IMG/VR virus record: IMGVR_UViG_3300034101_004588
Span: 1-64,000 of that record
Reading direction: 5' to 3' (one strand)
DNA length: 64,000 nucleotides
Source of the DNA: a virus
Made by a program: the position numbers and the translations under genes. The notes beneath the pieces were generated by a model. That model was given only the letters and a program-made list of their open reading frames with translations, had not been told where the DNA came from and did not search any database. Positions 46,578 through 54,769 of the stretch are shown here, piece by piece. Positions within the stretch are counted from its first letter, which is position 1. Each line of letters opens with the position of its first letter.

Positions 46578-47921
46578 TTAAGAAAAATTAGTAAAACTAG
46601 ACAAATCGACAGTTTCGTAGGTTTGACCGCTGGGGCCAAGGGAGTCAATAGTTTGCTGAATTGCTGATAAAAATGAAGGTTGAAACGGTCCTCCATAAGG
46701 GTTTAGGTATACACCTGCAATAACAAGTTCGTTATTAATAACAAAAAACATCGGACTACCACTATCACCGCCACGAATACCTGAAGGCCATCCGTTGTAA
46801 TCAATTATGTTAGGAACGGCTTGTTGTAGGGCAATATTTTGAGCGGCTGGAAACGGTGTCGCATAGACCAGAGGATTAGGGCGCCTTTGAGTTGGCGGAA
46901 CAATGCCGTGGCAAACATTTAGATAGGCGTATCTGTTACGGCGTTGTAGCGGCCAATTATCAGACCAGTTAAAATGAGAAGTAATTACCATAGGGCAATA
47001 CAACATTGTATTTGATACATTGGCTCCTGTAAAAGTTGTATAAGGAGCGTAGTTTGTAAAATTAGGTGGTAGAGTTTTGTACTTTTTAACTGTAGATGGT
47101 AGTGCTTCGTTGAGCCGGACAATTACACTATCTCTTTCCCATATAGTATTTTGCGGTACATAGGCCCGGGCTGTTATTGTTCTACTAATAGTGTTATTAT
47201 TTGAGTCACAAAAAAACAATACATCCCCAACCGCTGGTGGGTAGTGAGCAGCTCCAATAGCGTGGTGTGGTGTAATAGCTGACATAGTGGTAACGCCGCC
47301 GCTACCTTGCTTGCTAACTGTTATACCTGAAAAATCTAAAGATGCACACCAACAAGTTGTATTTTTAACATACAACTGTGAGGCTTCGTTATATGTTGAA
47401 TAAACCTGCACGTGCCCTGGCAGGCTTGTCGTTCCGTTAGCTCTTTGAGCTATTTGATTAAATATGTGTTCACCAAGCGTACCGCTCTGAAATGATAATA
47501 AATCGTCCCACGATGCTCCTTCAGCAGAACTTGTAATAAAAAAACCAGCTGCCTTTTCTCCGTTTTCAAACTCGGCAGTAATTTTTACTGGACCGGTGCT
47601 TTCATACTGAAAGAATAATGGATCAAAAGTAGCTGAAGCTACTTGACTGTTGTTAGTTTCAGTGCGTAGGATTGAAGTGTCTTTCCCAGGAAAATATTGC
47701 GGACTTAAACGAATATCGGTACGGACAATACTACCAATATTTCTTTGCAAATTCATTCCATTAATGGCTATATTGTTATTGGTTTGCGAGCGTAAAATAT
47801 TTGGACTAGCAACAAGTTCAAGATCAACGCTACGATCAGCAATCGTTTGTTTGCTAAAAGTTCTAGAAAATTGCGAATTAGTTAAACCGCAGTTAATTGG
47901 ATGATTTCTAGAGGCTTGCAT
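46578..47921 (-). CDS. Trypsin-like serine protease domain protein
   Basis: A 447-aa protein. The C-terminal 250 residues show a chymotrypsin-type triad in order: His in SAITPHHAIGAAHYPPAVGD (near residue 218), Asp in ERDSVIVRLNEALP (near 262) and Ser in IRGGDSGSPMFFVINNEL (near 385), followed by VIAGVYL. The N-terminal 190 residues are a separate beta-rich region, perhaps an attachment domain. There is no signal peptide. Codon use and GC content are less AT-biased than in flanking genes. It forms a pair with the fibre gene upstream on its strand (4-nt gap). It could process a virion protein or attack a surface protein; the substrate is unknown. Confidence 0.75.
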   Translation of the reverse strand: MQASRNHPINCGLTNSQFSRTFSKQTIADRSVDLELVASPNILRSQTNNNIAINGMNLQRNIGSIVRTDIRLSPQYFPGKDTSILRTETNNSQVASATFDPLFFQYESTGPVKITAEFENGEKAAGFFITSSAEGASWDDLLSFQSGTLGEHIFNQIAQRANGTTSLPGHVQVYSTYNEASQLYVKNTTCWCASLDFSGITVSKQGSGGVTTMSAITPHHAIGAAHYPPAVGDVLFFCDSNNNTISRTITARAYVPQNTIWERDSVIVRLNEALPSTVKKYKTLPPNFTNYAPYTTFTGANVSNTMLYCPMVITSHFNWSDNWPLQRRNRYAYLNVCHGIVPPTQRRPNPLVYATPFPAAQNIALQQAVPNIIDYNGWPSGIRGGDSGSPMFFVINNELVIAGVYLNPYGGPFQPSFLSAIQQTIDSLGPSGQTYETVDLSSFTNFS

Positions 47922-47925
47922 TACT

Positions 47926-48804
47926 TTAAGAAATACGATCAGCCTTTAAATAGCCCGTCCCGAGGACAACGGTTGGTGCATCTGCAGTACCGTAAAGACC
48001 AAGTGTTACGCTTTGTGCGGTGGCATTTGAAGCAATAAAATGCTGTATAATGAAATATGTTTCACCACTTATCCCGGAAGCTACTACCTCTAAATTTGTA
48101 AAAGGTGTTTGCGTAGGCACAATGCCGGTTGAAGAGTATTGATTCCAATGACCGGAGACGCCTATTCCAGACGATAGAGGTGCATATACATTACTCCCGG
48201 CTTGAGCTTGTCCAATACGTAAACCTAATTGAGTTGAGTCTTCATTAAGGTCTACTTTTAAAAAGAGCATCATATTATATGAAGATTGTGCAGGGATGGT
48301 TGCTGTTAGTATCGGTACTAATGTGGCATCAGACATCTCCGGGTAGGGAGGACCAAATGACTGGAAAAAAAGAGGAGGGTTAATAATATAGCCACCAGCT
48401 GATACACCGTCACCTATAAACAATCGCTTTGTGTCTGTAGCCCACACGGGCTCACCTTCTAATGGTGTGATCGCGGCTACTTCTGCAGCGGTACCTCGAC
48501 GGATTTGTAAGTTTGCTGGTGAAGTTATATCTACCCAGGCTCCATCTTTTCTACCATAAAAAATACCGTCCGTTTGAGCTTCTTCTACAAATGCTGACAA
48601 AGAAACAGTATTACCGGAAGATATTGCTAGATTTTTATTAGCTTCGTTAAAAGATAAAGTCTGAGAATCTGTTTCACCAACTAAATCTACAATATCTTTA
48701 ACTTGAGATCTAAATTCAGCAGACCCATTAGCTTTATAACCTACTATGTAATCGCTAGTTGTTAAAGTAGTTGTGGTAAATTGTGTAAAATTTTTAGTAG
48801 CCAT
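47926..48804 (-). CDS. Tail fibre protein with TDSQTL module and Mtd-like segment
   Basis: A 292-aa protein. Residues about 45-75 carry GETDSQTLSFNEANKNLAIS and the following G-N-T-V-S-L-S-A-F, the same module as in the fibre gene at 4.2-5.5 kb. Next, near residues 97-135, LQIRRGTAAEVAAITPLEGE and VWATDTKRLFIGDGVSAGG match the short repeat at the N-terminus of major-tropism-determinant-type and related fibres. The C-terminal 150 residues form a beta-rich, jelly-roll-like region that could be the receptor-binding or trimerising end. A late promoter motif lies 6 nt upstream of the start. It is probably co-transcribed with the protease gene. Confidence 0.75.
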   Translation of the reverse strand: MATKNFTQFTTTTLTTSDYIVGYKANGSAEFRSQVKDIVDLVGETDSQTLSFNEANKNLAISSGNTVSLSAFVEEAQTDGIFYGRKDGAWVDITSPANLQIRRGTAAEVAAITPLEGEPVWATDTKRLFIGDGVSAGGYIINPPLFFQSFGPPYPEMSDATLVPILTATIPAQSSYNMMLFLKVDLNEDSTQLGLRIGQAQAGSNVYAPLSSGIGVSGHWNQYSSTGIVPTQTPFTNLEVVASGISGETYFIIQHFIASNATAQSVTLGLYGTADAPTVVLGTGYLKADRIS

Positions 48805-48810
48805 TTATAC

Positions 48811-48818
48811 TATTTATC
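48811..48818 (-). promoter_or_regulatory. T4-like late promoter motif GATAAATA
   Basis: Reads GATAAATA on the minus strand, with exactly 6 nt between it and the ATG of the fibre gene. It overlaps the stop region of the gp15-like gene. Confidence 0.5.
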
Positions 48819-50133
48819 CTATCTGAATTAGATTATCCCCTAAGACGGTAACTAATAATTCTCCGTTTAAAGATAAAAGAGGATTATTAATAACAGAAAA
48901 CTGAGAAATATTATAAACAGCTAAACCACTAGTTCCTTTATAAAAAGAATTACTATTAAATGTGTTATTGAAATTATTTTTTTTGTTTAAAATATCTTGG
49001 GTCATTTTTCCGTATCCCGCTTCATTAGATAAAATAACATCTATGTAAATTGGATAAGAAGAGAGCGGTAAATCAATGTTTAGCGTAGGTAAACGCAAAA
49101 GCATGTTGCTTTGATCATAACTATAATCTGCAGATAAAATCTCTACAGAATTGTATATTGGAGGATAATAAGTTTCTAGGTTAGTGCTAGAAAAAGGATT
49201 ATAATAAGATACAGGTTGGTAAAAAATGTTTGGATTAGAAGCACTTAAATATACATTTTCTATGTTTAAAAAGCTTTCTCCGTATATTTCTATTTCTTTG
49301 ACTATTGATTGAGTTAAATTTTGCAAATATATATTAGATGGAGTAATATATCTAATTTGTGGTCTTGCTGAAAAGGATATAGAATTAGTTGATAAAGATT
49401 CTGTATCTGTTGGTAAAAGGTTGTCTATATCTTGTAATAAATCATAATCCCATTCTTCTTGTTCTTCTCCAATAGCTGTAAAATCTGAATTGATAATATA
49501 TATTTTTTTATAAAATTCGTTTGTTTTTTTAAACAACCAACCTTTAATAACAAAAGAAGTGTCTGCAACTATTCTAAAAGGCTGAGTAGGGCTTAGGTTT
49601 TCTGGATAGTTAAGATTAACTGAACCAGACCATAAAATTTCTGTTCTTATTTCATAATCTTTACCTTTGGATCCTGGAAGTTTCCATGATATAACTATAT
49701 AAGGATCACAGTAAGGCGCAAAGTTTGAAATGATTTGATCCATATCTGTTTGATATCTAGTAACTATGGACATATTAAGATTGATATTAATTGGTATTGG
49801 TTGTTTATATGCTTTTTTAGTGTCGTCTAAAGCCTTACCTGTAAAAGTATCAACTGAAAATCCACTAAGCTTATTAACTACTCTATTAGTATCTCTTGAT
49901 ATACCAGAAATACTAATTCCTATTGCTGGAAGAGTAATGCCACCTGGGGATGGGTTTAAAAGGGTATTAAATAATCTTTGCTTCGGAGCATATACAAAAT
50001 TTACTTTAGAACCACTTAAAGGAGGTATTGTATTGCCTGTGTTGTCAAATCTTTTAATAATGATATCATTAAAAGCAGCTGTAAATTGTTCTAAAAGTAT
50101 TTGTATTTCTTTGTTAAAGGTCCAGTTTTTCAC
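48814..50133 (-). CDS. 15: Proximal tail sheath stabilisation protein, T4 gp15-like
   Basis: A 439-aa protein whose first 240 residues follow the plan of T4 gp15: a start helix and I-I-I-K-R-F, VNFVYAPKQRLFNTL, a polar segment, IPININLNMSIVTRYQTDMD (T4 has Y-E-L-S-I-F-T-R-Y-E-D-D-M) with QIISNFAPYCDPYI, and R-I-V-A-D-T-S-F-V-I-K-G-W-L-F. T4 gp15 is 272 aa, so about 190 residues of beta-rich C-terminus are extra. gp15 caps the contracted-tail tube and sheath and joins it to the head. The start is GTG at 50131-50133. In T4 gp15 lies near gp13; here it is about 37 kb away on the other strand. Confidence 0.75.
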   Translation of the reverse strand: MKNWTFNKEIQILLEQFTAAFNDIIIKRFDNTGNTIPPLSGSKVNFVYAPKQRLFNTLLNPSPGGITLPAIGISISGISRDTNRVVNKLSGFSVDTFTGKALDDTKKAYKQPIPININLNMSIVTRYQTDMDQIISNFAPYCDPYIVISWKLPGSKGKDYEIRTEILWSGSVNLNYPENLSPTQPFRIVADTSFVIKGWLFKKTNEFYKKIYIINSDFTAIGEEQEEWDYDLLQDIDNLLPTDTESLSTNSISFSARPQIRYITPSNIYLQNLTQSIVKEIEIYGESFLNIENVYLSASNPNIFYQPVSYYNPFSSTNLETYYPPIYNSVEILSADYSYDQSNMLLRLPTLNIDLPLSSYPIYIDVILSNEAGYGKMTQDILNKKNNFNNTFNSNSFYKGTSGLAVYNISQFSVINNPLLSLNGELLVTVLGDNLIQIG

Positions 50134-50141
50134 TGTTATAC

Positions 50142-51800
50142 TTATTGGATCCTGTTTATAAAATGCTTGGGAAGATGCTTTTTATTTTGCAATACCGCTT
50201 TGGTTATATTACCGTCTAAAATATAGGTTATACTGTGATCTTCTTTGGCTCTTGTACATCTTCCACACATTTGAATTAAATTATTTAACATTTTCATAAC
50301 ATATTGTTGTGGATTGGTTTCAAATTTCTTTTTAATTCTTTTTGAACTTAATGGCATGTAAGGTGCTTTTAAAATGATTTGAAATCTGCCTAAATCTCCA
50401 TCCAGGCTTACACCTGTATCTAAAGAAGGACTAACCAGAACAGTGGGCATTAATGAGTTTTTGTGCATTTTTAATATTTCTTCGTTAGTGACATTATATT
50501 CTCTTATTAAAAACCTTTTACTGTTTTTAATTTTCTTTTGCATTGCTTGTATTATTTCATTATTGTGAGTGTGTATAACTCCTTTATCATTAGGGTGATT
50601 ATTACATATTTCTAAAGCTGATTCTATAATTTTATTTAAATCTGCTTTATTATGGTATGATAGATTAAATTTAGAAGAACAATAAATCGGTGATTTTTGA
50701 GGATCAAAAGAAGATTCTATCTCAAAATATTCTGCTTCTTGTTGATTTATTCCTAAATTTTTACAAAACTCTTGATAGTTTGTTAGTGTAGCAGACATCA
50801 ACAATATTTTATCTGCATTATTAAAAATTTTTTGTGCTAATGGTTTAACATTGTAAGGCGCAAATATAATTTTATCTGATTTTAAATCTTCTATCATATA
50901 TTGACATTCTTCCCAATTTTCTATGCAATGTTTGATAGAGTTGTGTATTTTGTTGAGTTTTCCTATTCTTTGCATTAGTTTTAAATGTAAAGAATCAAAT
51001 CCTTTTTTTTGAGCTAATAATTGTGCCTTCGTTCTATTATCTAATAATTTATTTTCTGTTTGTAAAAATATATCCAACAACCAATTATAAATTTCTGTTC
51101 TATTATCTTTAATTATTTTTTTAAAAATTATATCTTCTGATGCTAAGGATTGATAATTTAATTCTAAACTGAACTGAGAAACCAACTCTTCTTCTATTCT
51201 ATCTGCTTCGTCAAATACATATATTTGTCTTTGTTGTAAGGATGGTCTTAAATTAAAAAAAGCTCTATAATTTAAAATGCTTACATTTTCTACCAAGCCT
51301 AAATTGCGTGTTTTATAATAAGGACATCTATCACAATTAAAACATTCTTGCATTAGGTCTTTAGAAAAAAGACAAGGAGCAAAATCCGGTGTTAGATTAT
51401 TATCAACTGCACATTGGTAATTGTTTTTGCCTTTGATAGAAACCAAACTTTCAAAAAATTGCTGATATTGATCTTGTAATGATCTAGTGACTGTTAAAAT
51501 AAATGAACCAAATTTTGCTTTATTGGCATTATCTATGTCATATAAAAATTCATTATTACGATTTTTCTTGTAAATGTAATAATTTAAAATTTGGTTTTTT
51601 CTTTCTTCATCTACATGATGAGATGCTTTGCCTATTGTATAGGCTATATGGCTTTTACCTGAACCGGTTGGCAGACACGCTAATGCAAATTTTTTCCCAG
51701 AAGACCAAATCTCATCTACTTTATCAAATGTTTTTATTTGCTGAGGTCTTGGTGTGCAATTTTCTGGAAAGAATTTCAAAAAATTATATTTTGATATCAT
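50142..51800 (-). CDS. DinG/XPD-type superfamily 2 helicase with iron-sulfur cysteines
   Basis: A 552-aa protein. Walker A is LPTGSGKSH near residue 45; DEAH-type box II is VFDEADRIEEE near 200. Between them Cys at the start of C-A-V-D-N, then P-C-L-F, E-C-F-N-C and R-C-P-Y-Y suggest a 4Fe-4S cluster, as in XPD/DinG enzymes. The C-terminal motor has SATLTNYQEF near 340, TVLVSPSLDTGVSLDGDLGR near 455 and MCGRCTRAKED (motif VI, R-C-T-R) near 518. DNA-unwinding ATPase for replication, recombination or repair, acting in the host cytoplasm. It is followed on the same strand by small genes that overlap each other. Confidence 0.85.
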   Translation of the reverse strand: MISKYNFLKFFPENCTPRPQQIKTFDKVDEIWSSGKKFALACLPTGSGKSHIAYTIGKASHHVDEERKNQILNYYIYKKNRNNEFLYDIDNANKAKFGSFILTVTRSLQDQYQQFFESLVSIKGKNNYQCAVDNNLTPDFAPCLFSKDLMQECFNCDRCPYYKTRNLGLVENVSILNYRAFFNLRPSLQQRQIYVFDEADRIEEELVSQFSLELNYQSLASEDIIFKKIIKDNRTEIYNWLLDIFLQTENKLLDNRTKAQLLAQKKGFDSLHLKLMQRIGKLNKIHNSIKHCIENWEECQYMIEDLKSDKIIFAPYNVKPLAQKIFNNADKILLMSATLTNYQEFCKNLGINQQEAEYFEIESSFDPQKSPIYCSSKFNLSYHNKADLNKIIESALEICNNHPNDKGVIHTHNNEIIQAMQKKIKNSKRFLIREYNVTNEEILKMHKNSLMPTVLVSPSLDTGVSLDGDLGRFQIILKAPYMPLSSKRIKKKFETNPQQYVMKMLNNLIQMCGRCTRAKEDHSITYILDGNITKAVLQNKKHLPKHFINRIQ

Positions 51801-52044
51801 TATTCTTAATAATTTTTTGAGAGTCTATGACTTTGCGAACACACATACATACTACATATCCTAAATGAGAAGTATCTCTTCCAGTGTATCCTCTTCCGAA
51901 ACATTTTTTGCAGTTTAAATTAGGTTTTTTAGTTAAAGGCAATTGACCTTCATCTAATAAATCAACATCCGACGATTTGCATGTGTAATATGTTCCCGAA
52001 AAAACACTAAAGATCTGTTGTTCGTTCTTTTCCATAATCTGCAT
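51784..52044 (-). CDS. Small zinc-finger-like protein (86 aa)
   Basis: Short protein with LNCKKCFGRGYTGRDTSHLG followed by V-V-C-M-C-V, giving a C-x-x-C-x-G-x-G and C-x-C pattern like one DnaJ-type zinc knuckle; a further Cys lies near residue 22. It is probably a metal-binding adaptor. Starts at either of two Met codons four residues apart are possible. It overlaps the helicase gene by 17 nt and the preceding gene by 38 nt, so these genes are translated as a unit. Partner unknown. Confidence 0.6.
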   Translation of the reverse strand: MQIMEKNEQQIFSVFSGTYYTCKSSDVDLLDEGQLPLTKKPNLNCKKCFGRGYTGRDTSHLGYVVCMCVRKVIDSQKIIKNNDIKI

Positions 52045-52387
52045 CTATTGTTAATATTGTATCCCAAAATTTATTATTTGCTACTTTTTTATGATACATC
52101 TTTAGATGAGGAATAATGTCGGGACAGTGTTTTGCTAAAGTTTTAAGTCTATAATCAAAATAAACTAAATTGTCTTCTTCATGCACTTCAACACCAAAGG
52201 GAATAGGTATTTCAAATTTATCTTTGTCTTTTTTAGTAGATTTAAGAATAAAAGACAAATAAAAGTTTTTTTGATAAAAAAGTGTTAATAATCCTTTTTT
52301 ATAGGTTTTATTTTTTATTTCAAACGAAATGTTTTTTAATAAAAGAAATTTACAAGCTTCTTCTATATTTGAGCCAATAATAGTCAT
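52007..52387 (-). CDS. Unknown protein in helicase operon (126 aa)
   Basis: Mixed alpha/beta protein beginning MTIIGSNIEEACKFLLLKNI and containing a strand pattern FSYLSF-like hydrophobics (NFYLSFILKSTKKDKDKFEI) and an acidic segment EVHEEDNLVYFDYRLKTLAK. No motif identifies it. The start overlaps the previous gene by 4 nt (ATGA), and it overlaps the next by 38 nt. The context of helicase, co-chaperonin-like and clamp-loader-like genes suggests an early replication-linked accessory role, which is inference only. Confidence 0.55.
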   Translation of the reverse strand: MTIIGSNIEEACKFLLLKNISFEIKNKTYKKGLLTLFYQKNFYLSFILKSTKKDKDKFEIPIPFGVEVHEEDNLVYFDYRLKTLAKHCPDIIPHLKMYHKKVANNKFWDTILTIDADYGKERTTDL

Positions 52388-52767
52388 TTGTTTATAAATT
52401 CTGCTTTTTGTTTACTGGACATTTGTCCTATAACCTTGTTAAAGTATTCCCAAAATTTTTCTGGTGGCTTGGACGGAACTGTAGAAACAACATCTACATT
52501 TTCTACTGGGATATTGCGCCAATCTTGCATAAAAATGTCCCATACGGTTAATAAATTAAGAACTTCTGGATTATAAGCTGGAAATTTTCTAGGTTTTTTA
52601 AAATTTAATATTTTTAATCCAGGTTCTGAATTTAATAAAGATTCATCTAAAGTACATAACATACGTCTAAAAGGTGGTTGGAATGATTTACGCGCTCTTC
52701 TTTTAAATTTTAATTCTACTATATTGTCAGAGCAAAGAGCTTTTAATCCTCCCAATGACAATTTCAT
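52384..52767 (-). CDS. SH3-barrel-like small phage protein (DUF2693-type)
   Basis: A 127-aa protein. The order L-x-x-L-x-x-D-N-I-V-E-L-K-F, then R-R-M-L-C-T-L, FKKPRKFPAYNP and LLTVWDIFMQDWRNIPVENV resembles small SH3-like barrel proteins common in cyanophages and related T4-like phages, where V-W-D and W-R-(S/N)-(F/I) close the barrel. Residues 100-127 add a C-terminal helix. The function of the family is not established; a nucleic-acid or regulatory role is often guessed. It overlaps both neighbours by 4 nt. Confidence 0.5.
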   Translation of the reverse strand: MKLSLGGLKALCSDNIVELKFKRRARKSFQPPFRRMLCTLDESLLNSEPGLKILNFKKPRKFPAYNPEVLNLLTVWDIFMQDWRNIPVENVDVVSTVPSKPPEKFWEYFNKVIGQMSSKQKAEFINK

Positions 52768-53150
52768 TTAAATTTAGGTTCACAAATTCCAAAAATACGA
52801 GATTCACTCAAGAATACTATGTTTTTTAAATTATTGATATTTGCCGCTTGAATACCTTTATCATTAGGAAAAACTATGTAATCTTCTTTTTTAACTGTTT
52901 TGCAATTAGGACCTGCTAAAATTACTTTACCCACTCTCCACACAAAATTTACAGTATTAATAGGTACCCAAATACTTCCTCTTTTAATTTCCGTGCCTTC
53001 TTCATTAACATCAACATACTGTACCATTAAAATATCATCTAATACATTAGTAAGTTTCCATTCATCTAATTCTAATGCATGTCCTTGGTATTGTTCTAAT
53101 TGAACTTTACCTCCTATTTTGTCTTCTAAATTAGTTGGTCTAGCTATCAT
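52764..53150 (-). CDS. GroES-like co-chaperonin candidate (gp31-type role)
   Basis: A 128-aa protein whose later part fits the GroES fold: DDILMVQYVDVNEEG (first strand), IKRGSIWVP (mobile-loop region ending in hydrophobic I/V before P), WRVGKVILAGPNCKTVKKED (G-x-V-x-x-x-G-P and K-x-x-D), YIVFPNDKG and NIVFLSESRIFGI (closing strand). Phages such as T4 encode a GroES substitute (gp31) for capsid folding by host GroEL; this could be the equivalent. The mobile loop lacks the typical I-V-L triad. It lies in the minus-strand operon with a possible clamp-loader subunit, overlapping it by 11 nt. Sequence identity to GroES would be low. Confidence 0.5.
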   Translation of the reverse strand: MIARPTNLEDKIGGKVQLEQYQGHALELDEWKLTNVLDDILMVQYVDVNEEGTEIKRGSIWVPINTVNFVWRVGKVILAGPNCKTVKKEDYIVFPNDKGIQAANINNLKNIVFLSESRIFGICEPKFK

Positions 53151-53541
53151 GTTTATTATTTACATTTTTGTTTAAATGTGCAAGAGTCTTTTGATTATTA
53201 ATGATTTCTTTTACAGAACATTCTTGAAAACCTGCTTGAATTTCTAAATCTGTTTCTTCTTTTATTGATTTCTTTTTAATGTAATTAAGTCTAGAAGAAC
53301 TGTAAGGTAACAAAATCTTTAAAAATTTAAAAGATTTTAATGCATCATTAAATATTTCTGATTTATTATTCCATCTATTAAGAGTCGAATTAACTATTAA
53401 AGCATTTGATTTTGAACCCATAGACAACCATCGATTAATCATAAATGTGGATGGTAAATTTTCTTCTAAGTCTATATCACCTTGTTTTTTATTAATCCAA
53501 TTTAATACTTGAAACAATTGATCATTCTTTTTTAATGTCAT
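53140..53541 (-). CDS. Candidate small clamp-loader subunit (gp62-type)
   Basis: A 133-aa basic helical protein. The segment STFMINRWLSMGSKSNALIV, with Phe, Asn-Arg and Leu-Ser spaced as in F-x-V/I-N-R-x-L-S of T4-like gp62 proteins, is followed by FKFLKILLPYSSSRLNYIKK (family pattern Y-x-x-x-x-x-x-K-R-x-R-Y). T4 gp62 (187 aa) forms the clamp loader with gp44, and a gp44-like gene is present at 19.1-20.0 kb. The similarity is short, so other small DNA-binding roles are open. It starts 1 nt after the DUF366-like gene. Confidence 0.4.
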   Translation of the reverse strand: MTLKKNDQLFQVLNWINKKQGDIDLEENLPSTFMINRWLSMGSKSNALIVNSTLNRWNNKSEIFNDALKSFKFLKILLPYSSSRLNYIKKKSIKEETDLEIQAGFQECSVKEIINNQKTLAHLNKNVNNKHDS

Positions 53542-53542
53542 A

Positions 53543-54115
53543 TTAAATTACAACCTTAGTGGTTGCTATAAAATTATCTTGCATCATTTCATAAAATAAA
53601 TCTTTAATATTTTTTGCTAAATGATCTGTCTTGTCTTCGTCTAAATTTAAAGAAAAAGCAAATGAAGGTGCTTTATTTCCAGCTTTAATATTCAAACCTA
53701 AATGACCTACAGCTACATTATTTTCAATAATTTTAGTTATGCTAACACTTGCTTTACCAAAATCTAAATCAGTCGGTTGTTTAACCATAATATCATCACC
53801 TCTTACGTCTACAATCAAATCTCCATAAATTTTATTAGTCAAATGTTTGCCTATTTCATTTGCAAATAATCTTTGAAAGAAAACTGCTCCTATAGGACAT
53901 ACGTTAGGGATTTCCCAGCAAAAATTCAAAGCATCTTCTGAATATATATAATCATTGTTTAATTTATCTTCTAAATCAATTAAATTATCTGTCACATCCA
54001 TTTTTCCTCTAAAAGCTATAATAACACCTAATGGGTTATATTCTTTCTTAAAGAAATTGTATCCAAATCTTTTATGTATTAAACTTCCGTTATAATCTTC
54101 TTTAAAATAATTCAT
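53543..54115 (-). CDS. DUF366-like protein, probable 7-deazaguanine pathway member
   Basis: A 190-aa protein with the succession I recall for DUF366: Y-N-G-S-L-I-H near residue 8, VIIAFRGKMDVTDNLIDLED near 31, IYSEDALNFCWEIP near 57, QRLFANEIGKHL near 81, D-V-R-G-D-D-I-M-V near 103, and ASVSITKIIENNVAVGHLGL with N-I near 121. The catalytic role of this family is not settled to my knowledge; homologues occur with queuosine or archaeosine genes. Here it is in one operon with an amidotransferase and QueC, which makes a base-modification role likely. The gap to the amidotransferase gene is 2 nt. Confidence 0.6.
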   Translation of the reverse strand: MNYFKEDYNGSLIHKRFGYNFFKKEYNPLGVIIAFRGKMDVTDNLIDLEDKLNNDYIYSEDALNFCWEIPNVCPIGAVFFQRLFANEIGKHLTNKIYGDLIVDVRGDDIMVKQPTDLDFGKASVSITKIIENNVAVGHLGLNIKAGNKAPSFAFSLNLDEDKTDHLAKNIKDLFYEMMQDNFIATTKVVI

Positions 54116-54117
54116 CT

Positions 54118-54768
54118 TTATAATATAAAATATTTTTGTTTTCTTTTCAAGTGTAAATCCAATTTTATAAAAGAATTTCCTAAATTGCTTTTATATATAG
54201 ATCCTTCTGGCATTAGTTGATTTATATCATCACATTCAACAGAAGAAAAGCAGGTTTTATCTTCATTCCAATATATACTATTATCTCCTCTCGCTACTAA
54301 TAAATCCTTTTTATCTGTATCATACAACCATATTCCAAAGGTTCCTTCAATATTCTGCAATACTTTTAAAAAAACTTCTTCTGAATTATAATCTGACTGA
54401 GAATATTGTTGATATAAAAAGGGTATCCATTCGCTATCTGTAGCAAATTTTATATTCCAAGTTTGTTCTAGGTGTTCTATATTGGTCAATATACCATTAT
54501 GGGCTGCTAATGCTTTGCCAAAAATAAACGGATGAATTCCTGAAAAATTTCTACCTTGTTCGTTTGTAGTAGGTGCTCTATTATGACCAATATAATAAGT
54601 TGCTTCTTCAAAAATCTTAAAAATAAAACCTTCTGATAAACCTTTGTGTATAACTATATCATTATCTTTTAAAAAAGCTAACCCTGTAGAATAATTGCCT
54701 CTATTTTGATTTGCTTTATATAGCTTATAAAGCTTCTCTTGATCATTAGACCCATAAATTGCACACAT
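54118..54768 (-). CDS. Class II glutamine amidotransferase domain protein
   Basis: A 216-aa stand-alone Ntn-type glutaminase. The N-terminal nucleophile is Cys2 (M-C-A-I-Y-G); further class II residues are YYIGHNRAPTTNE (Arg near residue 60), ALAAHNGILTNIEHL (Asn-Gly near 91) and FATDSEWIPFLYQQY (Asp near 110). It releases ammonia from glutamine for a partner enzyme. No synthetase domain is attached, so an acceptor enzyme must come from elsewhere. In archaea and some phages a comparable domain is fused to QueC (Gat-QueC) to amidate preQ0; QueC is encoded next but one. Coupling to the adjacent glycosyltransferase instead is possible. Confidence 0.85.
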   Translation of the reverse strand: MCAIYGSNDQEKLYKLYKANQNRGNYSTGLAFLKDNDIVIHKGLSEGFIFKIFEEATYYIGHNRAPTTNEQGRNFSGIHPFIFGKALAAHNGILTNIEHLEQTWNIKFATDSEWIPFLYQQYSQSDYNSEEVFLKVLQNIEGTFGIWLYDTDKKDLLVARGDNSIYWNEDKTCFSSVECDDINQLMPEGSIYKSNLGNSFIKLDLHLKRKQKYFIL

Positions 54769-54769
54769 A

